From positions 124,001 through 188,000 of the forward strand of contig NZ_CP046530.1 of assembly GCF_030408375.1 (NCBI RefSeq): 64,000 nucleotides of DNA. Reading direction: 5' to 3'. The DNA is from Corynebacterium afermentans subsp. lipophilum (GTDB lineage: Bacteria > Actinomycetota > Actinomycetes > Mycobacteriales > Mycobacteriaceae). Position numbers and translations under genes: made by a program. Of the stretch, positions 18,026 through 26,673 are shown in pieces (the first letter of the stretch is position 1; every line of letters starts with the position of its first letter). The notes beneath the pieces are model-generated. The model was given only the letters and a program-made list of their open reading frames with translations, made no database searches and was not told the origin of the DNA.

Positions 18026-18508
18026 ATGAGCCAGGATTTCCCGGACGGGTACGCAGTCACCGTCGAGCGCACCGGCGGCGCGTGGCGTGTGCGCGAGTTC
18101 GACGACGACTTTTCGGACCTTTCCACCTCCGTCACCGCGGTGCGGAACCTGCGCGCGGAGGGGCCGGCGTTCGCGCTGCTCAATGTGGAGGAGGACTACC
18201 TGGTCATCGTGCGCCCGGGCCCGTCGCAAACCCGCGTGCTCATCTCGGATGCGACGATGGCGGTGGACGACGATTTCGCCGCCGACATCCTCGACGAGGC
18301 GGGCGCCGAGATCCCGGACATCGACCCGGACGAGCTGGACAATGTGGACGCGTGGGCGGATGGGGACTTCGACATCCTCGCGGATCTCGGCCTGTCGGAA
18401 GAGCAGATGAGCATTTTGCTTGACGACGACGCCGACCCGGCCGACCTCGCCCTGGCAATCGCCGATGAGCTCAGCTTCGGCGACGAGTTGGACGACGTGG
18501 TTGGGTGA
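18026..18508 (+). CDS. TadA-associated protein
   Basis: 160-residue acidic protein (C-terminal half rich in Asp/Glu: DIDPDELDNVDAWADGDFD). It matches what I know of the actinobacterial family annotated as putative tRNA adenosine deaminase-associated protein, which is defined by its position next to tadA. Here its stop codon overlaps the tadA start by 4 nt (GTGA), implying translational coupling. No catalytic motif is visible. A role with TadA is inferred only from gene pairing. Confidence 0.85.
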   Translation: MSQDFPDGYAVTVERTGGAWRVREFDDDFSDLSTSVTAVRNLRAEGPAFALLNVEEDYLVIVRPGPSQTRVLISDATMAVDDDFAADILDEAGAEIPDIDPDELDNVDAWADGDFDILADLGLSEEQMSILLDDDADPADLALAIADELSFGDELDDVVG

Positions 18509-18972
18509 ACGCCCCGCTGAGACGCGCCGAGGGGCGCATGCGCGTCGCGCTCGAGACTGCGAAGCGCACCCCCGCCGGCGACGTGCCGGTGGGCGCTGTC
18601 GTGTTTGCTGCTGACGGGGAGGTGGTGGGCACGGGCGTGAACCGTCGAGAAGCGAACTGCGATCCCACCGCCCACGCCGAGGTGGAAGCGATCCGCGACG
18701 CCGCGCGGACGTTGGGGACGTGGCGGCTGGACGGCTGCGAGCTGGTGGTGACGCTGGAGCCGTGCACGATGTGCGCCGGGGCGATTTTGGGCGCGCGGGT
18801 GTCCTCGCTGGTCTTCGGCGCGTGGGAGCCGAAGACGGGTGCGGTGGGCAGTGTGCTGGACGCGATCCGGGGCCCGCGCCACCTGCACACCCCGGAGGTG
18901 CGCGCGGGTGTGCTGGAGGCGGAAGCTGCCAAAATGCTGGCGGAGTTCTTCGAGGGTCTGAGGAGTAATTGA
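18505..18972 (+). CDS. tadA: tRNA-specific adenosine deaminase
   Basis: Converts A34 to inosine in tRNA-Arg(ACG). 155 residues from a GTG overlapping the upstream stop. Zinc and catalytic residues are all present: H57-A-E59 and P86-C87-x-x-C90 (LEPCTMCAGAI). The length is normal for the family. The only A34 substrate tRNA, tRNA-Arg(ACG), occurs twice in this window (4432 and 8777). Confidence 0.95.
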   Translation: MNAPLRRAEGRMRVALETAKRTPAGDVPVGAVVFAADGEVVGTGVNRREANCDPTAHAEVEAIRDAARTLGTWRLDGCELVVTLEPCTMCAGAILGARVSSLVFGAWEPKTGAVGSVLDAIRGPRHLHTPEVRAGVLEAEAAKMLAEFFEGLRSN

Positions 18973-19002
18973 ATCGTTACCCAACGCCGCGCCGTTCGGA
19001 CC

Positions 19003-19008
19003 TATAGT
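19003..19008 (+). promoter_or_regulatory. -10 box TATAGT before csbD
   Basis: TATAGT about 40 nt before the csbD start; no convincing -35. CsbD genes are often stress-sigma dependent, but the sequence does not show which sigma factor applies here. Confidence 0.45.
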
Positions 19009-19048
19009 GGGGCACCTAGCTGATTCCAACGAACAAAGGAGGAAGACA

Positions 19049-19276
19049 ATGGGTATTGAGGACAAGGCAGACCAGCTCAAGGGCGGCGCTAAGGAAGCTC
19101 TGGGCAACGTCACCGATAACGAGAAGCTGACCAACGAGGGCAAGGCTGACCAGCTGGTCGGCTCCGCCAAGGAGAAGCTCTCCGACGCAGGCGACGCCAT
19201 CAAGGACAAGGCCAACGAGGTCGCCGCGAAGGTCGAGGACAAGCGCGACGAGGCTGAGGACGCCGCAGAGCGCTAA
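19049..19276 (+). CDS. CsbD-family stress protein
   Basis: Small 75-residue CsbD-like protein. AAAGGAGGA precedes the ATG by 7 nt. It carries two copies of the family repeat (ADQLKGGAKEALG and ADQLVGSAKEKLS) and a charged helical tail. Proteins of this family are induced by general stress in other bacteria; the biochemical role is not known. The gene stands alone, followed by tRNA-Ser(CGA). Confidence 0.9.
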   Translation: MGIEDKADQLKGGAKEALGNVTDNEKLTNEGKADQLVGSAKEKLSDAGDAIKDKANEVAAKVEDKRDEAEDAAER

Positions 19277-19314
19277 TTTGGTTATCCGGCAACGCTGCCG
19301 TTAATCTGTTCGGC

Positions 19315-19402
19315 GGTAGCGTGTCCGAGCGGCCGAAGGTACTCGCCTCGAAAGCGAGTGAGGGTAAAACCTCCGCGGGTTCAAATCCCGCCGCTACCGC
19401 CA
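19315..19402 (+). tRNA. tRNA-Ser(CGA)
   Basis: Acceptor GGTAGCG/CGCTACC, anticodon loop CTCGAAA (CGA), a long variable arm, and an encoded CCA at 19400-19402. A terminator follows at 19410. Confidence 0.97.
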
Positions 19403-19409
19403 ACGCGTC

Positions 19410-19434
19410 AAGCCCCCGGAAACGGGGGCTTTTC
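19410..19434 (+). terminator. tRNA-Ser(CGA) terminator
   Basis: AAGCCCCCG-GAAA-CGGGGGCTT with a TTTT tail, 8 nt after the tRNA. Confidence 0.92.
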
Positions 19435-19511
19435 GCATGTCTGGGGCTGCCACTAGGATGGGCCGGGTTACGCTCGCGCGGGCCGCGGGCGGGAAGGAAC
19501 GGGTCTTTTAC

Positions 19512-21875
19512 GTGGCGAAACTGCTGTACAAACTCGGGCGCTGGTCGTACCTGCACAAGTGGCGGGTGATCGTCGCCTGGCTGCTGCTGCTCGGGGCGAC
19601 GGCCGCTGGCGCGCTGTCGCTGATGAAGCCGTTCACGGACGAGTTCGCCATCGAGGACACCCCGGCCATCAACGCGCTGGACACCATGGCGGAGAACTTC
19701 CCGGACGCGGGCAACGTGGCCACCGCGCCGAGTGTGAACCTGGTCTTCGCCGCGCCGGAGGGGCAGCGGCTGGACACCCCGGAGCACATGGCGGCGATGG
19801 ATGCCACCGTCGGCTACATCCAGGACCACCTGGGCGTGGAGGGCCAGCGTTTCGGCAACCCGGTGCAGGTCAACGAACAGTTGCAGCGCACCATCGTCGA
19901 CCAGATGTCTGAGATGGGCATGCCGCCCGAGCGTGCGGAGGCGGACGCGCACAATTTGCGGATGCTTTCCGACGACGCACGTATCGGCTACACCACCTTC
20001 GACTTCGATGCCCCGTCGTCGATGTCCGTGGACCAAGCGGACCGCGACGTGGTGACTGAGGCCATGCAGCTGGGCCGCGACGCCGGGCTGCAGGTGGAGG
20101 CCGGCGGCGCCGGATTCGGCGACCCGATCGCGGTGAAAACCACCTCCGAGCTGGTTGGCCTGGGCGTGGCGTTTGTTGTGCTGGTGGTCACGTTTGGTTC
20201 CCTCGCGGCGTCGGTGATCCCGCTGATCTCCGCCGTGGTGGGCGTGGGCATCGGCGCACTTTTGGTGATGCTGACCACGCACTGGGTGGAGCTGAACAAC
20301 GTCACCCCGGTGCTGGCCGTGATGATCGGCCTGGCGGTGGGCATCGACTACGCCCTGTTCATCCTCTCGCGCTTCCGGCAGGAGGCGCGGAACCTGCCGC
20401 CGGACAAGGCTGCGGGCATGGCCGTGGGCACCGCCGGGTCCTCGGTGGTCTTCGCCGGCACGACGGTGTTCACGGCGTTGGTGGCGCTGGCACTGGCGCA
20501 GATTGAGTTCCTCACCTGGATGGGCCTGGCGGCCGCAGCCACCGTGGCCATCGCGGTGCTGGTGGCGCTCACCCTCGTGCCGGCGCTGCTCGGTCTGTGG
20601 GGCTCGAAGGCGTTCGCCGGCAAGATCCCTGGCCTGGCGGGCAACCCTGGGCCCGGGAAGCGCCCGGGCAAGGACCTGGACGAAAACTCCATGGGCCGGC
20701 GCTGGGTCCGCTTCGTGGAAAAGGCCCCCGGCCTGGTCATGGCTGTGGTGGTGCTGGGCCTCGGCGCCCTGAGTATCCCGGTGCTGAACCTGGAGATGGC
20801 GCTGCCGTCTGACACCACCTCCAACCTGGACACCACCCAGCGCAAATCCGCCGACCTCATGGCGGAAGGCTTCGGCCCCGGCGTCAACGCCCCGCTGCTT
20901 TTGGTGGTGGACGCGCACAGCGCCAACCCGGATTCGGAGATCCTGCAGCCGTACATGGACGCCATCCCGGACGAGGCCGGCGGCGACGCCGAAAAGGCGG
21001 CGCTGGCCAGCTTCATCTACACCGTGGGCGAGGTCGGTTCCGTCGGCGGCATCACCCACGCCCAGCTCATTGGCGCCAACGAGGACCTCACCGCCGCGCA
21101 GATCCTGGCCACCCCGGACGGCGGGCCCGAGGAGCAGCGCACCCTCGCCGTCGCCCACGGCGTGCGCGACACGATCGGCCAGGTGGAGGACGCCACCGGG
21201 GTAGACGTGGGGCTGACTGGCCTGACTGCGGTGCAGATGGACATCACCGAGGAACTCGCCGAGGCCATGCCGCTGTACCTGTCCATCGTGGTGGGCCTGG
21301 CCATCGTGCTGCTCATGGTGGTGTTCCGCTCCCTCCTCGTGCCCCTGGTGGCCGGGCTCGGCTTCTTGCTCTCTGTCGGCGCCGCGTTCGGCGTGACCGT
21401 CCTGGTTTTCCAGGAGGGGCTGTTCGGCCTCGTCAACACCCCGGGCCCGATCCTGTCGTTCTTGCCCATCTTCATGATCGGCGTGACCTTCGGCCTGGCC
21501 ATGGACTACCAGGTCTTCCTGGTCACCCGCATCCGTGAGGCATATCTGAAACGTGGGGACGGGGATAAGCTTCGCGCCGTCCACGAATCCACCGTCGAAG
21601 GCTTCGCGCAGGGCGCACGCGTGGTCACCGCTGCCGCGATCATCATGATCGCCGTGTTCATCGCCTTCCTTGACCAGCCGCTGCCGTTCATCCAAATCTT
21701 CGGCTTCGCCCTCGGCATCGCCGTGCTTTTCGACGCATTCTTCATCCGCATGGCCCTCGTCCCCGCCACCATGTACATCCTGGGCCGCTCCACCTGGTGG
21801 ATGCCCAAGTGGCTCGACCGCCTCCTGCCCGAAGTGGACGTCGAGGGCACCGAACTAGAAAAGGAACACGCATGA
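19512..21875 (+). CDS. MMPL/RND family transporter
   Basis: Inner-membrane exporter of the MMPL/RND type, 787 residues from the GTG at 19512 (MAKLLYKLGRW...). The longer in-frame ATGs at 19437 and 19458 overlap the tRNA terminator and are less likely. Topology: helix 1, a periplasmic domain (about 35-165), five helices, a second half with helix 7, a second periplasmic domain and five final helices. The proton-relay-type motifs GIDYALFILSRF (near residue 277) and GLAMDYQVFLVTRI (near 662) are present. MMPL proteins of corynebacteria move trehalose corynomycolates or small hydrophobic compounds; which applies here is unknown. The stop overlaps the tgt start. Confidence 0.9.
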   Translation: MAKLLYKLGRWSYLHKWRVIVAWLLLLGATAAGALSLMKPFTDEFAIEDTPAINALDTMAENFPDAGNVATAPSVNLVFAAPEGQRLDTPEHMAAMDATVGYIQDHLGVEGQRFGNPVQVNEQLQRTIVDQMSEMGMPPERAEADAHNLRMLSDDARIGYTTFDFDAPSSMSVDQADRDVVTEAMQLGRDAGLQVEAGGAGFGDPIAVKTTSELVGLGVAFVVLVVTFGSLAASVIPLISAVVGVGIGALLVMLTTHWVELNNVTPVLAVMIGLAVGIDYALFILSRFRQEARNLPPDKAAGMAVGTAGSSVVFAGTTVFTALVALALAQIEFLTWMGLAAAATVAIAVLVALTLVPALLGLWGSKAFAGKIPGLAGNPGPGKRPGKDLDENSMGRRWVRFVEKAPGLVMAVVVLGLGALSIPVLNLEMALPSDTTSNLDTTQRKSADLMAEGFGPGVNAPLLLVVDAHSANPDSEILQPYMDAIPDEAGGDAEKAALASFIYTVGEVGSVGGITHAQLIGANEDLTAAQILATPDGGPEEQRTLAVAHGVRDTIGQVEDATGVDVGLTGLTAVQMDITEELAEAMPLYLSIVVGLAIVLLMVVFRSLLVPLVAGLGFLLSVGAAFGVTVLVFQEGLFGLVNTPGPILSFLPIFMIGVTFGLAMDYQVFLVTRIREAYLKRGDGDKLRAVHESTVEGFAQGARVVTAAAIIMIAVFIAFLDQPLPFIQIFGFALGIAVLFDAFFIRMALVPATMYILGRSTWWMPKWLDRLLPEVDVEGTELEKEHA

Positions 21876-23119
21876 CCGACGTGACGTTTGAGGCCCACAC
21901 CCAACTCGAGCCGGCACCGGGCCGCCACGGCCGCACCGGCGTGATCCACACCCCGCACGGTGACATCCAGACCCCGGCGTTCATCCCCGTGGCCACGAAG
22001 GCGACGGTGAAGACACTCACGCCGGAGCAGATCCGCCAAACCGGCGCGCAGGCGATCTTGTCCAACGCGTACCACCTGTACCTGCAGCCCGGCCCCGACA
22101 TCGTGGACGAGGCCGGCGGCGTGGCCTCGTTTGAAAACTGGCACGGGCCCACCTACACCGACTCCGGCGGCTTCCAGGTGATGAGCCTCGGCGTCGGGTT
22201 TAAAAAGGTGCTGGCCATGGACGTGGCCGGGCTGACCGATTCCGACATCCGCGCCGCGAACAAGGACCGCATGGCGCGCGTGGACGACGACGGCGTGGAC
22301 TTCAAATCCGTCATCGACGGCTCCTCGCACCGCTTCACGCCCGAGGTGTCCATGCAGATCCAGCACCAGCTCGGCGCCGACATCATGTTCGCTTTCGACG
22401 AGCTGACCACGCTCGTGGACACCCGCGCCTACCAGGAGCATTCCGTCGAGCGCACGCGCCGCTGGGCCCGCAGGTGCCTGCTCGAGCATGACCGCTTAAC
22501 GACGGCACGTTCCGACAAACCCCTCCAATCCCTCTGGGGCGTGGTCCAAGGCGCCCAATACGAGGACCTGCGCCGGCAGGCGGTGCGGGGCCTGCTGGAC
22601 CTGGACAAGGAGGCGCGCGCCGAGGGCCGCCGGGGCTTCGGCGGCTTCGGCATCGGCGGCGCGCTGGAGAAGGAGAACCTGGGCACCATCGTCGGCTGGG
22701 TCACCGACGAGCTGCCCGTTTCGATGCCCCGGCACCTGCTTGGCATCTCCGAACCGGACGACATCTTCACTGCCGTCGAGGCCGGCGCCGACACCTTCGA
22801 CTGCGTGGCGCCGACCCGCCTGGGCCGCCGCGGCGGGGTATACACCCTGGACGGGCGGATGAACCTCGCCGGCGCCCGCTTCAAGCGCGACTTCGCCGGC
22901 GTGGACGAGGAGTTCGGCGGCTACGTCTCCGAGAACTACTCCCGCGCGTACATCCACCACCTGCTCAAGGCCAAGGAGTTTTTGGCCGGCACGCTTTGCA
23001 CCATGCACAACCTGGAGTTCATGATCCGGCTCGTGGACAACATCCGCGCCGCCATCGACGCCGGCGACTACGAGGCCTACCGCGACGAGTTCCTCGGCCG
23101 CTACTACGCGGGGAAGTAG
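21872..23119 (+). CDS. tgt: tRNA-guanine transglycosylase without zinc cysteines
   Basis: Base exchange at G34 of GUN-anticodon tRNAs. 415 residues; the ATG overlaps the MMPL stop (ATGA). Catalytic elements are present: TDSGGFQVMSL (general-base Asp) and FDCVAPTR (nucleophile Asp). Bacterial Tgt normally binds zinc through C-x-C-x-x-C before NYSRAYLHHL plus a later His. Here the block reads DEEFGGYVSENYSRAYIHH, so all three cysteines are missing, while the His in CTMHN remains. The substrate-pocket loop usually written GGLAVGE is GGFGIGG here, within a longer loop. Base specificity may therefore differ from preQ1. It is near yhhQ and gluQRS. Confidence 0.92.
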   Translation: MTDVTFEAHTQLEPAPGRHGRTGVIHTPHGDIQTPAFIPVATKATVKTLTPEQIRQTGAQAILSNAYHLYLQPGPDIVDEAGGVASFENWHGPTYTDSGGFQVMSLGVGFKKVLAMDVAGLTDSDIRAANKDRMARVDDDGVDFKSVIDGSSHRFTPEVSMQIQHQLGADIMFAFDELTTLVDTRAYQEHSVERTRRWARRCLLEHDRLTTARSDKPLQSLWGVVQGAQYEDLRRQAVRGLLDLDKEARAEGRRGFGGFGIGGALEKENLGTIVGWVTDELPVSMPRHLLGISEPDDIFTAVEAGADTFDCVAPTRLGRRGGVYTLDGRMNLAGARFKRDFAGVDEEFGGYVSENYSRAYIHHLLKAKEFLAGTLCTMHNLEFMIRLVDNIRAAIDAGDYEAYRDEFLGRYYAGK

Positions 23120-23123
23120 CAGA

Positions 23124-23168
23124 CACAAAAGCGGGCCCTTCCCTTATCGGGGAGAGCCCGCTTTTGTG
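23124..23168 (+). terminator. Bidirectional terminator between tgt and protease gene
   Basis: A perfect 13-bp stem CACAAAAGCGGGC/GCCCGCTTTTGTG (23124-23136 with 23156-23168). A and T runs lie inside the stem on both sides, so it can stop transcription from either convergent gene. Confidence 0.85.
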
Positions 23169-23176
23169 GCTGGTTC

Positions 23177-24529
23177 TTACTTCATTGCGAGGAAGCCTGC
23201 GCCGATGCCGATGATGGCTAGGGCTGCGATGACGCCGCCGATGATGGCTGCGATGTTGACGCCGTCGTCGGCCTTCGCGGGTTGGGCGGCCTTCGCGGGC
23301 TGGGCTTTGACCTGCTCGACCTTGACCTGCTCGACCTTGACCTGTGCGTCGGCCTTGTCTGCCTTGTCTGCCTCGTTGGCTTGCGGCTTTTCGGCGGGGA
23401 CGACGCCGCGTTGTGCTTCAACCTCTTCAGCTTCTTCAGCCTCGTCGACCTCAGCTACTTCTGCTTCGATCTCGGCGGGAACTTCGGGTTCTGCGACCTC
23501 GACGGGTGCCGGGGTTTCGATTTCGATGTCTTCTTCGACCTTTTCGGCTTCGACTGGTGCGGTGAAGCGGGCGCCGATGGCGTCGGCGTAGGCGCCGATG
23601 CGCGGGTTGTCGAGTACAAGCGCGTCCCAGTCGGCCGGGACCAAGATGCGGCCTGCGTCGGTGGCGGCGAAGTAGGGCTGCTCCGAGTAGTTGAAGTGGC
23701 TGAACTGGTCGTTGTAGTTCATCACCGAGTTGTAGCCGGCCTGCATGGGCTCGCCGTCTTTGATGGCGGCGACGTGGGCGGCGGCACCGTAGTGGCGCAG
23801 CCCCAGGGTGTGGCCGAACTCGTGGAGGATGGTGTTGCGAAGCTGCTTATCAGTCATGCGGCCGCCGGGGTTAGCGACGTAGAAGGAGTTATCACCCACC
23901 AGTGCCAGGCCGGTGGCGTCGTAGCCGTAGTACATCCGGTCGCCGATAACGCCGGGGCGGAAGATGTTTGCGCGGTCGCCGAGCTCGTTGATGGTGTTGA
24001 TGAGCTTCTCACCGCTGTACGCGTCGTTGTGGAAGTAGGCGGGGGTGTACTCGACGGTTTCGCCGCCAAAGAACTCGACGTAGTTGTCGATGTTGGTGTA
24101 GTGGTCACCTGCGTCGATGTGCAGGTTGATGCCGTGGTCGGCAAAGAGGTCGACCAGCTCATCGAGCGATTCGGTGCTGGGTGCGTAGGTGGCGCGGTTA
24201 GCCTTCGCGCATGCTGCGGCAGCGACAGTGTCGCAGTTGAGGCTGTCGTATTCCGACGGCATCCAGTTCAGCTGCATGAACAAATCCGGTCTTGTGGGGT
24301 CTGCTCCCCAGTCCGGCAGGGGGATTTCTGTGCCGTCGGCGAGGATGACGCCTTCTTCTTCCCAGATGTCCGGCAGGCCGTCACCGTCGGTGTCGATCAG
24401 GTCGGTGGTGTTGGTGGTAATGGGTGCGAGTGCAATACCGGCCGGGGCGGCGGTCGCGACGTTGACGCCCGAGATGGCGATGGCGGCGGTCAGGGCGGCT
24501 GCTGCGGTGTTTCGGATTGCTGCTCGCAT
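23177..24529 (-). CDS. Secreted metzincin-type zinc protease with membrane tail
   Basis: 450-residue exported protein. The signal peptide is residues 1-29. A DTDGDGLPDIWEEEG loop (46-60) is the calcium-binding type seen before secreted enzymes. The zinc site H236-E-x-x-H240-x-x-G-x-x-H246 (HEFGHTLGLRH) and Met-turn SVMNY (M270) mark a metzincin metallopeptidase. A Glu/Ala/Lys-rich linker with repeats (QVKVEQVKVEQVKAQ) leads to a C-terminal hydrophobic helix NIAAIIGGVIAAL. That helix closely matches the tail of the secreted protein at 58125. Substrate unknown; a surface-tethered protease is the best guess. Confidence 0.85.
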   Translation of the reverse strand: MRAAIRNTAAAALTAAIAISGVNVATAAPAGIALAPITTNTTDLIDTDGDGLPDIWEEEGVILADGTEIPLPDWGADPTRPDLFMQLNWMPSEYDSLNCDTVAAAACAKANRATYAPSTESLDELVDLFADHGINLHIDAGDHYTNIDNYVEFFGGETVEYTPAYFHNDAYSGEKLINTINELGDRANIFRPGVIGDRMYYGYDATGLALVGDNSFYVANPGGRMTDKQLRNTILHEFGHTLGLRHYGAAAHVAAIKDGEPMQAGYNSVMNYNDQFSHFNYSEQPYFAATDAGRILVPADWDALVLDNPRIGAYADAIGARFTAPVEAEKVEEDIEIETPAPVEVAEPEVPAEIEAEVAEVDEAEEAEEVEAQRGVVPAEKPQANEADKADKADAQVKVEQVKVEQVKAQPAKAAQPAKADDGVNIAAIIGGVIAALAIIGIGAGFLAMK

Positions 24530-24656
24530 GGTTTCTGTCTCCTTGGTGCGGTCCCGGTTTCCCGGGGTGTTTTTGTTTTGTTCTTTGTTACAGCCATGAG
24601 TTTATGCACCGGGTATGCGCAGGTAAAACGCTCGGAGGGTGGGAAGAAAAAAGGGC

Positions 24657-24984
24657 GGATCGTTGAACAAACTTTCCGGATTGTTCAACGTTTGCACACC
24701 GTTTGGCCTGCGGATTGTTCATCAATCCGGGCCTTGAAATCCGGGCTGCCGACGCATTGTTGAACGATCAGCCACCGGGCGGTCGTAGATGGTTCAACAA
24801 TCCATACCATGTGCATAGTATGCACCTTAAGGAGTAATAACGCACCGCCTCGGGCAATCATGGTTTTACCTGCACGTTTGGGGAGTGCATACAACTCATC
24901 GTCTCTCAGAGTTCCCCCAAAACCGTTAAGAAACTGCCGGTCATGGCCGGATTGTTGAAAGATCCGTGGATTGTTCGACAATCC
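24657..24984. promoter_or_regulatory. Array of seven 17-bp palindromes, GGATTGTTSAACAATCC
   Basis: This 560-bp gap between the protease gene and yhhQ holds seven imperfect copies of one palindrome, starting at 24657, 24678, 24712, 24754, 24787, 24949 and 24968. The best copies (24712, 24968) differ from GGATTGTTSAACAATCC at a single position. Copies are in clusters with start-to-start spacings of 21, 34, 42, 33, 162 and 19 bp. An A/T-richer stretch with AAGGAG lies between the clusters. They look like operators of a dimeric regulator, or iteron-like sites. I saw no convincing gene inside. Confidence 0.75.
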
Positions 24985-25045
24985 CGCTCTGCTCTCTACC
25001 CCCGTTTTTTACCCCCGCTGCGGTGGCAGGGGAGCGTCGATACGC

Positions 25046-25075
25046 AAAAAGCCCGCAACCGTAACGGCTGCGGGC
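25046..25075 (-). terminator. yhhQ terminator
   Basis: GCCCGCA/TGCGGGC stem with an inner CCG/CGG pair, followed on the minus strand by TTTTTGCG. It lies 15 nt past the yhhQ stop. Confidence 0.8.
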
Positions 25076-25089
25076 AGAAACAGCCTGGT

Positions 25090-25731
25090 TTAAACGGACG
25101 CCTCCGCCCGGCGCACCGCCGCGATGGTCGGGTAGGTCACCGGCAGGAGCAGCACCTCCATGGCGGTCTTCCACAGGAAGCCGACCACCACGTAGTTCAC
25201 AAACGCGCCGGTGGAGTCGATTCCAATCACAGCTGCGGCAATCGAGCAGAACAATAAAGTGTCGGCGAACTCGCCCACGATGGTGGAGCCGATCAGGCGC
25301 GCCCACAGGCGGTCGGTGCCAAAGCGGTCCTTCATCTTCTGCAGCACCCACGCGTTGAGCAGTTGCCCCACCACGTAGCCGGTCAGCGAGGCCACCACGA
25401 TCCGCGGCAGGAGGCCGAGGACGGCGGCGAAGGTGTCGTTCATGTCGTAGAAATCCGCGGCCGGCAGCCAGATCGCTATATAGAAGGACAGGACCGCAAC
25501 GACGGCGATGCCGAAGCCGGTGAACACGGCGCGGCGGGCCGCTTTGAACCCGTAGACCTCGGCGATCACGTCGCCGATGACATACGAGATGGGGAAGAGG
25601 AAGAACGCGCCGTCGGTGATCAGCGGCCCGAGGGCCACGCCTTTTTGGGCGGTGATGTTGGAAATCAAAAACACTGCGCAGAAGATGGCGAGCAGGTACG
25701 GGTACGGGGAGCGGGAAACGCGAGGTGACAT
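25090..25731 (-). CDS. yhhQ: Queuosine precursor transporter
   Basis: Membrane protein of the YhhQ/VUT family, which takes up the queuosine precursors preQ0/preQ1 or queuine. 213 residues from ATG 25731 ([17 protein letters not shown]); ATGs at 25743 and 25752 are alternatives but overlap the gluQRS promoter. About six hydrophobic helices are visible, with the family segments [22 protein letters not shown] and [15 protein letters not shown]. It is divergent from gluQRS and 2 kb from tgt, which together suggest a salvage route for Q. The start has no ribosome-binding site. Confidence 0.88.
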   Translation of the reverse strand: MSPRVSRSPYPYLLAIFCAVFLISNITAQKGVALGPLITDGAFFLFPISYVIGDVIAEVYGFKAARRAVFTGFGIAVVAVLSFYIAIWLPAADFYDMNDTFAAVLGLLPRIVVASLTGYVVGQLLNAWVLQKMKDRFGTDRLWARLIGSTIVGEFADTLLFCSIAAAVIGIDSTGAFVNYVVVGFLWKTAMEVLLLPVTYPTIAAVRRAEASV

Positions 25732-25737
25732 GCGCTT

Positions 25738-25743
25738 TATCAT
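25738..25743 (+). promoter_or_regulatory. -10 box TATCAT before gluQRS
   Basis: TATCAT, exactly 7 nt, then ATG at 25751. This decides the gluQRS start against the upstream ATG at 25742 and predicts a leaderless mRNA. Confidence 0.6.
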
Positions 25744-25750
25744 GGCACAC

Positions 25751-26671
25751 ATGTCTGATTTTCAAGCTCCCGCCGGCCGCTACGCCCCGAGTCCCAGCGG
25801 CGATCTCCACTTCGGCAACCTCCGCACCGCGGTGCTGGCGTGGTTGTTCGCGCGCCAGACCGGCCGCAACTTCTACCTGCGTGTGGAGGACATTGACTCG
25901 GAGCGCTCGTCCGCGGAGTCCGCGCAGCGCCAGATCGAGGATCTGCAGATGCTCGGCCTCGACTTCGATCCGCCCGTGATCTACCAGCACGATCGGGGCG
26001 ACGCGTACGCCGATGCGCTGTCCCGCCTGGACACCTACGAGTGTTATTGCTCCCGCCGCGACATCCGCGAGGCGGCTTCCGCGCCCCACGCCCAGCCCGG
26101 CATGTACCCGGGCACCTGCCGCGATCTTTCAGAAGAGCAGCGCGCTTTACGACGCTCCGAGCTCCACGCCGCCGGCCGCCTCCCGGCAATCAGGCTGCGG
26201 GCGCACGTGCGCGAGTGGACGGTGCACGACTTCTACCAGGGCGAATACACAGGGCCGGTGGACGATGTGATCTTGAAACGCGGCGGGCGCGTCGACCAGG
26301 CGCAGGCGGGGGACTGGGCGTACAACCTGGCCGTGGTGGTCGACGACGGCTACCAGGGCGTGGACCAGGTGGTGCGCGGAGACGATCTGCTGTTTTCGGC
26401 GCCGGCGCAGGCGTACCTCGCCGACCGCTTAGGGCTCACAATTCCCTCGTATGTTCATGTTCCGCTCGTGGTGGGGCCGGAGGGACGTCGATTAGCAAAG
26501 CGCGATGGGGCGGTGACGTTGCGGGAGATGCCGCGCGAAAACAGTGCGGAAGAAGTGGTGGCGCAGATCGCGGAATCGCTCGGCTGTGCGGGCGTTTCGA
26601 GCGTCCAGAAGCTACGGGAGGTTTTTGATCCGGCGCAGCTGTCGCGCCAGCCGTGGCCGTGGGCGCGATAG
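25751..26671 (+). CDS. gluQ: Glutamyl-Q tRNA(Asp) synthetase
   Basis: Attaches glutamate to the queuosine base at position 34 of tRNA-Asp. 306 residues: a truncated GluRS catalytic domain without the anticodon-binding part. Motifs: [14 protein letters not shown] (HIGH-type), a zinc site ECYCSRRD...GTC, and RRLAKRDGA (KMSKS-type). The enzyme needs Q-containing tRNA, so its presence implies that this organism modifies tRNA with queuosine, even though no Q-synthesis genes are in view. Confidence 0.93.
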   Translation: MSDFQAPAGRYAPSPSGDLHFGNLRTAVLAWLFARQTGRNFYLRVEDIDSERSSAESAQRQIEDLQMLGLDFDPPVIYQHDRGDAYADALSRLDTYECYCSRRDIREAASAPHAQPGMYPGTCRDLSEEQRALRRSELHAAGRLPAIRLRAHVREWTVHDFYQGEYTGPVDDVILKRGGRVDQAQAGDWAYNLAVVVDDGYQGVDQVVRGDDLLFSAPAQAYLADRLGLTIPSYVHVPLVVGPEGRRLAKRDGAVTLREMPRENSAEEVVAQIAESLGCAGVSSVQKLREVFDPAQLSRQPWPWAR

Positions 26672-26673
26672 GC

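Noticed and set aside
19200..21695. 831-codon minus-strand frame under csbD and the MMPL gene
   Set aside because: It runs across a tRNA and a terminator and has His/Gln/Arg-rich shadow composition.
24829..24957. AAGGAG followed by a short plus-strand frame (MVLPARLGS...)
   Set aside because: Only 32 codons, with the AAGGAG too far (about 35 nt) from the ATG; no family seen.
24685..24981. 98-codon minus-strand frame in the palindrome gap
   Set aside because: It begins inside one palindrome and runs through five others, which suggests that the repeat, not coding, shapes the sequence. No ribosome-binding site or recognised domain. It could still be a small gene; conservation would decide.
24657..24984. 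CRISPR array
   Set aside because: The units are 17-bp palindromes at irregular spacing, with no constant spacer length and no cas genes.
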